Source: Dehalobacter sp. CP (GTDB taxonomy: Bacteria; Bacillota_B; Desulfitobacteriia; Desulfitobacteriales; Syntrophobotulaceae). Taken from it: a stretch of DNA of 64,000 nt. Shown here in pieces: positions 60,573-64,000 of this stretch (its first letter is position 1; every line of letters begins with the position of its first letter). The notes under the pieces were generated by a model, which had not been told where the DNA came from, searched no databases, and was given only the letters and a program-made list of their open reading frames with translations. Where the stretch lies: assembly GCA_009910795.1 (NCBI GenBank), contig VMEE01000085.1, positions 1-64,000 on the forward strand, read 5' to 3'. The position numbers and the translations under genes are program-made.

Positions 60573-62551
60573 AATACCCTTCCTTTTAGAATGGCAGGTA
60601 CATTGGCTTTTTCCACTGTACTTGCCTTCTTAGCAATAAATATTAACTCAACCGCCAGCAAAATGAGCCCTCCCCAGATGAAATCGGCACCTTCGGCAAT
60701 CCCTAAAAGCTCTCTAAATAAAAACGCCAGGATGATGCTCACCAGAAAAACGACTAACGTGATAAGTATCAACCTCTTATTTCTGGCAAAGAGTGAGTAT
60801 CCAAGTACTTTTTTCAGCGCCAGTTCCATTGCGTTGAACTGATACTCCAGTTTGATAATAAAACTGATCAGCGCGATTTCCAGAGCCAGCAAGAAGATCG
60901 ATAAAATAACGACTAATTTCACATTGCGTAAGATAATCGCCCAATTGTGTTCATAGATATCCAGGGCATTGGATTTGACCCTGATTTGATCAGACAGCTG
61001 ATACTCCGCGATGAACTGATTGAAGTCCTGTTCGGGGATATTGTACATCGTATCATAGGCATAGTACATATCGTTACCTGCCTGATATTCATCAATTTTT
61101 TGAAGCGTATTATTGAAAATTATGATCGGGTTCGCCATTGGTCGGCTTACGTACTTGTTCGGCTGATTATGAATGCCCACAAAACTCATGTCGCCGTCAT
61201 ATACTTTGGTTTTAACGCTTGAAAGAATTTTTTCTCCAAAAAAAGCAGTGATCATTTCTTTCGCAATAAAACATTCCTGAGAATCCTCCGATATGCCGGA
61301 CGGGATCAGGATATAATAATCGTCGTCGGCGCTTTTGACCGTCGCTGTCAAGGCATTGCTTACTCTTGATATTTCTTCAAAGGCGTTTCTATTGATTAAG
61401 ATAACAGGGTACGGGCTGCTGAAATTAGCTGTCAAATCGTTGTATTGCAAGGAATATTTTTGAAACCGTTTATAGAATTCTTGATTCATCATGCTTTCAT
61501 CTGATATTGTTTTACCTAAGTGATTATTCACCCTGTAATTCAATTGATAGTAACTATAATCCTTATGTTCGGAGAAAAAATCATGCTGCTTATACATCAG
61601 ATACCCTTGAGCTAGGATGGAGAAATTGCTGGACAAGACAATGAGGGTGAGTATGGTGGTTATGGTTTTCAGGATATAGTTGGCTGTAAGCAGTCCGCCG
61701 CCGGAGCGTCTGACGGCGATATCTTTTTTAAAGTTAACGCGCAAAATTGCCGCATTGATCAGGGTATTTACAATTATTAACACCAGAAAGGACAGGGCAA
61801 GGGCTTTAATTTTAAAAAGTACATTGGAATTGGATAATAGGCTTAATATGAACGGCAAGCTAAGGAAGGCACTGACCAGGATACCGATATCAGCCAAAGC
61901 ATTTTTGCCAAAAACAGTTCGGACATCCTCCCCAAGGGTTATCCGCACCGTGATCTCCTTCTTCAGACTGATGATTTCATAAATCGTCAGCAGCAAGATC
62001 AAGCCAAAAACGATAGACCAAACCGCCGATAGATTCAGCCAAGTCTCTTTATCGGAACTGAACAATTTAGGGAGTCCGCCTCCGTATTTACCTACCAAGC
62101 TCGCTTTAAATAAGCGCATGGCTTTCAGTTGGGATTGATCGCCGATGTAATAACAGTCTTTGAACTTTTCCATCGTCTTAATCTTACTGAAATCCGCATA
62201 TCTAACTTGTGTTTCTCCCATAAAAAGGCTGTTATGCTTTCCTTCAAGAATACCTTTGATTTGTAATGTTTTCAAAGCGTTGGGCGTGCCGAATACCGTG
62301 ATCTCTTTTGCGTAGGCCGAGATAATCGTACTGTCCACAAAGAAGAAATCGACATCATACTCCTTTCCTGCATCGAGAAAATCCTGGATGACTTCTTTTT
62401 CCCCGATAGCAGCTTCTCGATTCACAAAATCAAATCCCGACTGGTAATAGGATTCTTGAAAGCCGTCCAGATAAAGAATGAACAATTCCCCATTAAAAAT
62501 AAAGCCTATAGTGATTAACAAGTATATGACGATCACTTTTATTTTCTTCAT
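60569..62551 (-). CDS. Bacteriocin-associated-type integral membrane protein (permease)
   Basis: The 660-residue protein has a membrane helix at 5-25, a large outer domain (about 30-155), a block of helices (about 170-320), a second outer domain (about 325-530) and three C-terminal helices. This FtsX/MacB-like layout with a split large loop matches the 'bacteriocin-associated integral membrane protein' group that travels with lactococcin-972-like genes. It is translationally coupled to the ATPase and follows the secreted peptide gene. The family assignment rests on layout and motif style rather than a single signature. Confidence 0.82.
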   Translation of the reverse strand: MKKIKVIVIYLLITIGFIFNGELFILYLDGFQESYYQSGFDFVNREAAIGEKEVIQDFLDAGKEYDVDFFFVDSTIISAYAKEITVFGTPNALKTLQIKGILEGKHNSLFMGETQVRYADFSKIKTMEKFKDCYYIGDQSQLKAMRLFKASLVGKYGGGLPKLFSSDKETWLNLSAVWSIVFGLILLLTIYEIISLKKEITVRITLGEDVRTVFGKNALADIGILVSAFLSLPFILSLLSNSNVLFKIKALALSFLVLIIVNTLINAAILRVNFKKDIAVRRSGGGLLTANYILKTITTILTLIVLSSNFSILAQGYLMYKQHDFFSEHKDYSYYQLNYRVNNHLGKTISDESMMNQEFYKRFQKYSLQYNDLTANFSSPYPVILINRNAFEEISRVSNALTATVKSADDDYYILIPSGISEDSQECFIAKEMITAFFGEKILSSVKTKVYDGDMSFVGIHNQPNKYVSRPMANPIIIFNNTLQKIDEYQAGNDMYYAYDTMYNIPEQDFNQFIAEYQLSDQIRVKSNALDIYEHNWAIILRNVKLVVILSIFLLALEIALISFIIKLEYQFNAMELALKKVLGYSLFARNKRLILITLVVFLVSIILAFLFRELLGIAEGADFIWGGLILLAVELIFIAKKASTVEKANVPAILKGRVL

Positions 62552-62647
62552 AATACAGAAAACCCTTCTCTATTAGTTGTGGCAAATACGGGGCTAAAGA
62601 ATGCCTCCATATCGTCATATCGTAACCAAACCTTTAAACTCACTTAT

Positions 62648-62700
62648 ATTATATCGAAAGTACATGAGCTTTCAATCTGATTGAATTGAAAGCTCATGTA
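62648..62700 (-). promoter_or_regulatory. Hairpin with an embedded promoter between peptide and permease genes
   Basis: The perfect 16-bp arms are TACATGAGCTTTCAAT (62661-62676) and ATTGAAAGCTCATGTA (62685-62700). One arm contains a -35-like TTGAAA (62670-62675), and TATAAT follows after 16 bp (62648-62653). The hairpin can end the peptide transcript while the same DNA starts the transporter transcript. Confidence 0.7.
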
Positions 62701-62717
62701 TTATTCAAATATTAAGC

Positions 62718-63098
62718 TTATTGTGCAATACTATAATAATTCACTGTGGTTCCGGAATGTTGTACTTCAAGATTCGAGTCTTCTCTTGCAACTACCATGG
62801 GTCCATTATGAGTCCCACTTCCGTTTTTAATTCTAGCGCAATGTATGCTTCCATCACTATAAGCATACGCAACATCTTCATTAATCAAGAAAGTATTAAA
62901 TCCATAATCCAGTCTTTCCGTAGATCCTAAATAGGACTTTGTTGCATAATCCGTCCAAGGAGTAATGAAATAACTTGCTCCCGATCTACTCGCATTTACA
63001 AGAGTCGATTCTGCAAATGATGCGACAGGAAGCGCAAGGGATAAGCACAGAGATAAAGCAAGCAATACGGTTAATTTTTTTCTACTTTTTGTTTTCAT
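62718..63098 (-). CDS. Secreted peptide precursor, candidate bacteriocin
   Basis: The 126-residue precursor has a basic start and a hydrophobic signal peptide (KKLTVLLALSLCLSLALPVASFA, cut near residue 29). The mature part is about 97 residues, rich in Ser, Thr, Gly, Tyr and Asn, with a single Cys (SIHCARIKNGSGTHNG). It occupies the slot of the bacteriocin gene in lactococcin-972-like operons, but I see no convincing sequence match to that family. A ribosome site GAAAGGATTGGTG precedes the ATG. The role as toxin or signal is inferred from the neighbouring ABC system. Confidence 0.7.
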   Translation of the reverse strand: MKTKSRKKLTVLLALSLCLSLALPVASFAESTLVNASRSGASYFITPWTDYATKSYLGSTERLDYGFNTFLINEDVAYAYSDGSIHCARIKNGSGTHNGPMVVAREDSNLEVQHSGTTVNYYSIAQ

Positions 63099-63403
63099 GT
63101 GAACACCAATCCTTTCATCCTCTTTTTATAGTATCTGATGAGAGATCCTTTTAACGTAGACGGAGATCTTATATGGGCCATAGCCTGTCCACCTCCCTTT
63201 GTGACATAAACCTTTGGGAAGTAACATTAATCTCATAATTTCAGAGTTAATTTCTAAACAGGTCTTTTTTTCACTTTAATTGGCTTGCATTTTGATTTGA
63301 GATTAATGTTATTACAATTTACATTTTGTAATAATTTCCACATAATGTAAACCGTATTTACTACAGGTTATCCTAAAAAAACTCAATTTCAGATTGCCGA
63401 ATA
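63099..63403. promoter_or_regulatory. Regulatory intergenic region upstream of the peptide gene
   Basis: The AT-rich region holds a perfect 13-bp inverted repeat AACATTAATCTCA (63223-63235) / TGAGATTAATGTT (63298-63310) and a nearby TTACAA...TTGTAA palindrome. These could be operator sites for the adjacent response regulator. No gene is visible. Confidence 0.5.
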
Positions 63404-64000
63404 TTACATTATTCCACGCCTTATTTCTTTATAATTCAACACTGCTTCCAATCGGGATTTTGCTCCAAGCTTTTCCAAAATGTTGCTGACATGATACTCC
63501 ACTGTACGTTTCGAAATTCCCAAACTTGCGGCAATTTCCTTATTTCTTAAACCTTTTGCAATTAGAATGAGGATTTCAGATTCCCTCTCTGTTAGAACTT
63601 CTTGCGAATTATTCACATTTAAGGAAGCATTATGAAACAGAAATGGATCGGAATCATTCATTCTACTCCGTAAATGTGCAGGAATTGGCTTCAAATAAAC
63701 CGAAAGGTTTTGGGATAAATACACCTCTCCCTTAATCGCTTTTCTGATGGCTGTAACTATTTCATTTTTTGTACAGTCTTTTAAGAGAAATCCTGCTAAC
63801 CCTTGAACAAAAGATACTTCTATAAATTCTTCTGGGCTTTGCCCAGTAAGGATAATAATCTTTGTGTCAGGAAATTCTTTATTAATCCAGTCCATTATGT
63901 CGACACTGCAAACATCTGATAAATTGATATCCAACAACACAACATCCGGATAAGCTTTTTTTACTATTTCAAGACAATCCGCTGTATTTAGGGCGATACC
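63404..64000 (-). CDS. NarL/FixJ (LuxR-type) response regulator, 5' end beyond window
   Basis: The reading frame stays open to the window edge, so the N-terminus is missing. The visible 198 residues include the phospho-acceptor region DVVLLDINLSD, the signal-output ILTGQ and LAGFLLKDC (switch Thr and Lys), and a C-terminal LuxR helix-turn-helix (LTERESEILILIAKGLRNKEIAASLGISKRTVEYHV). It probably belongs to a two-component or quorum-type circuit and is the natural candidate for controlling the peptide/ABC locus next to it. Confidence 0.92.
   Translation of the reverse strand, partial: GIALNTADCLEIVKKAYPDVVLLDINLSDVCSVDIMDWINKEFPDTKIIILTGQSPEEFIEVSFVQGLAGFLLKDCTKNEIVTAIRKAIKGEVYLSQNLSVYLKPIPAHLRSRMNDSDPFLFHNASLNVNNSQEVLTERESEILILIAKGLRNKEIAASLGISKRTVEYHVSNILEKLGAKSRLEAVLNYKEIRRGIM

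Overview
The window is about 64 kb of mid-GC Firmicutes DNA. It most resembles the organohalide-respiring Peptococcaceae (Dehalobacter / Desulfitobacterium type). The evidence is two reductive dehalogenase operons with CprK-like regulators, alpha/beta spore SASP genes, strong AAGGAGG-type ribosome sites, T-box, lysine and FMN riboswitches, and clostridial families such as DUF421/DUF4363, DUF4349 and DHH-CBS-CCA transferase. I cannot name the species from sequence alone.

Layout. 0.4-6.4 kb: tRNA-Pro, a short SASP gene, a DUF975 membrane protein, a GNAT enzyme, then an FMN riboswitch driving ribD-ribE-ribBA-ribH. 6.4-12.5 kb: two small coat-like genes, clpB, a CbpA-type DnaJ protein, a lipid kinase and a SHOCT protein. 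12.6-18.8 kb: the accessory core, a tandem duplication of a regulator - dehalogenase - membrane anchor cassette (rdhK, rdhA, rdhB, all on the minus strand). Each rdhBA operon has a perfect dehalobox centred at -41.5. 18.8-24.7 kb: an ECF sigma/anti-sigma pair, a split chromate transporter, a CPBP protease and an M20 amidohydrolase, a PII protein behind a possible attenuator, and a second SASP. 24.8-32.9 kb: GlnRS with an apparent ATT start, an ADP-ribosylglycohydrolase, and envelope genes (MGDG-synthase-like glycosyltransferase, polysaccharide deacetylase, SanA-like protein, YidC-like insertase).

33.1-41.6 kb: a complete trp operon (fused trpEG, an aldolase, trpB, trpA, trpD, trpC, trpF) behind a T-box leader. 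41.7-49.2 kb: asparagine synthetase, a chromosomal ParM-like actin with a small partner, DUF421/DUF4363/YihY membrane genes, and lysA behind a lysine riboswitch. 49.2-56.3 kb: a fabH remnant, scpA-scpB, trpS, a DHH-CBS-CCA nucleotidyltransferase and an ArsB/NhaD-type permease. 56.6-59.9 kb: a second sigma/anti-sigma unit with a secreted protein, then a decayed zone with an IS3-type transposase fragment inside a broken gene and a strongly structured non-coding segment. 59.9-64.0 kb: a candidate secreted-peptide system, with an ABC transporter, a bacteriocin-associated-type membrane protein, a secreted peptide of about 97 residues and a LuxR-type response regulator cut by the window edge.

How the genes work together: the housekeeping operons are controlled mainly by cis-acting RNA (FMN, T-box-Trp, lysine, and possibly a hexaloop attenuator at glnB). 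The dehalogenase cassettes each carry their own regulator and operator. The most unusual items are the duplicated rdhKAB cassette, the ATT start with a 9-bp slippage repeat in glnS, the aldolase inside the trp operon, the peptide/ABC locus with a promoter buried in a terminator-like hairpin, and a family of long inverted repeats with a shared core but unrelated arms.
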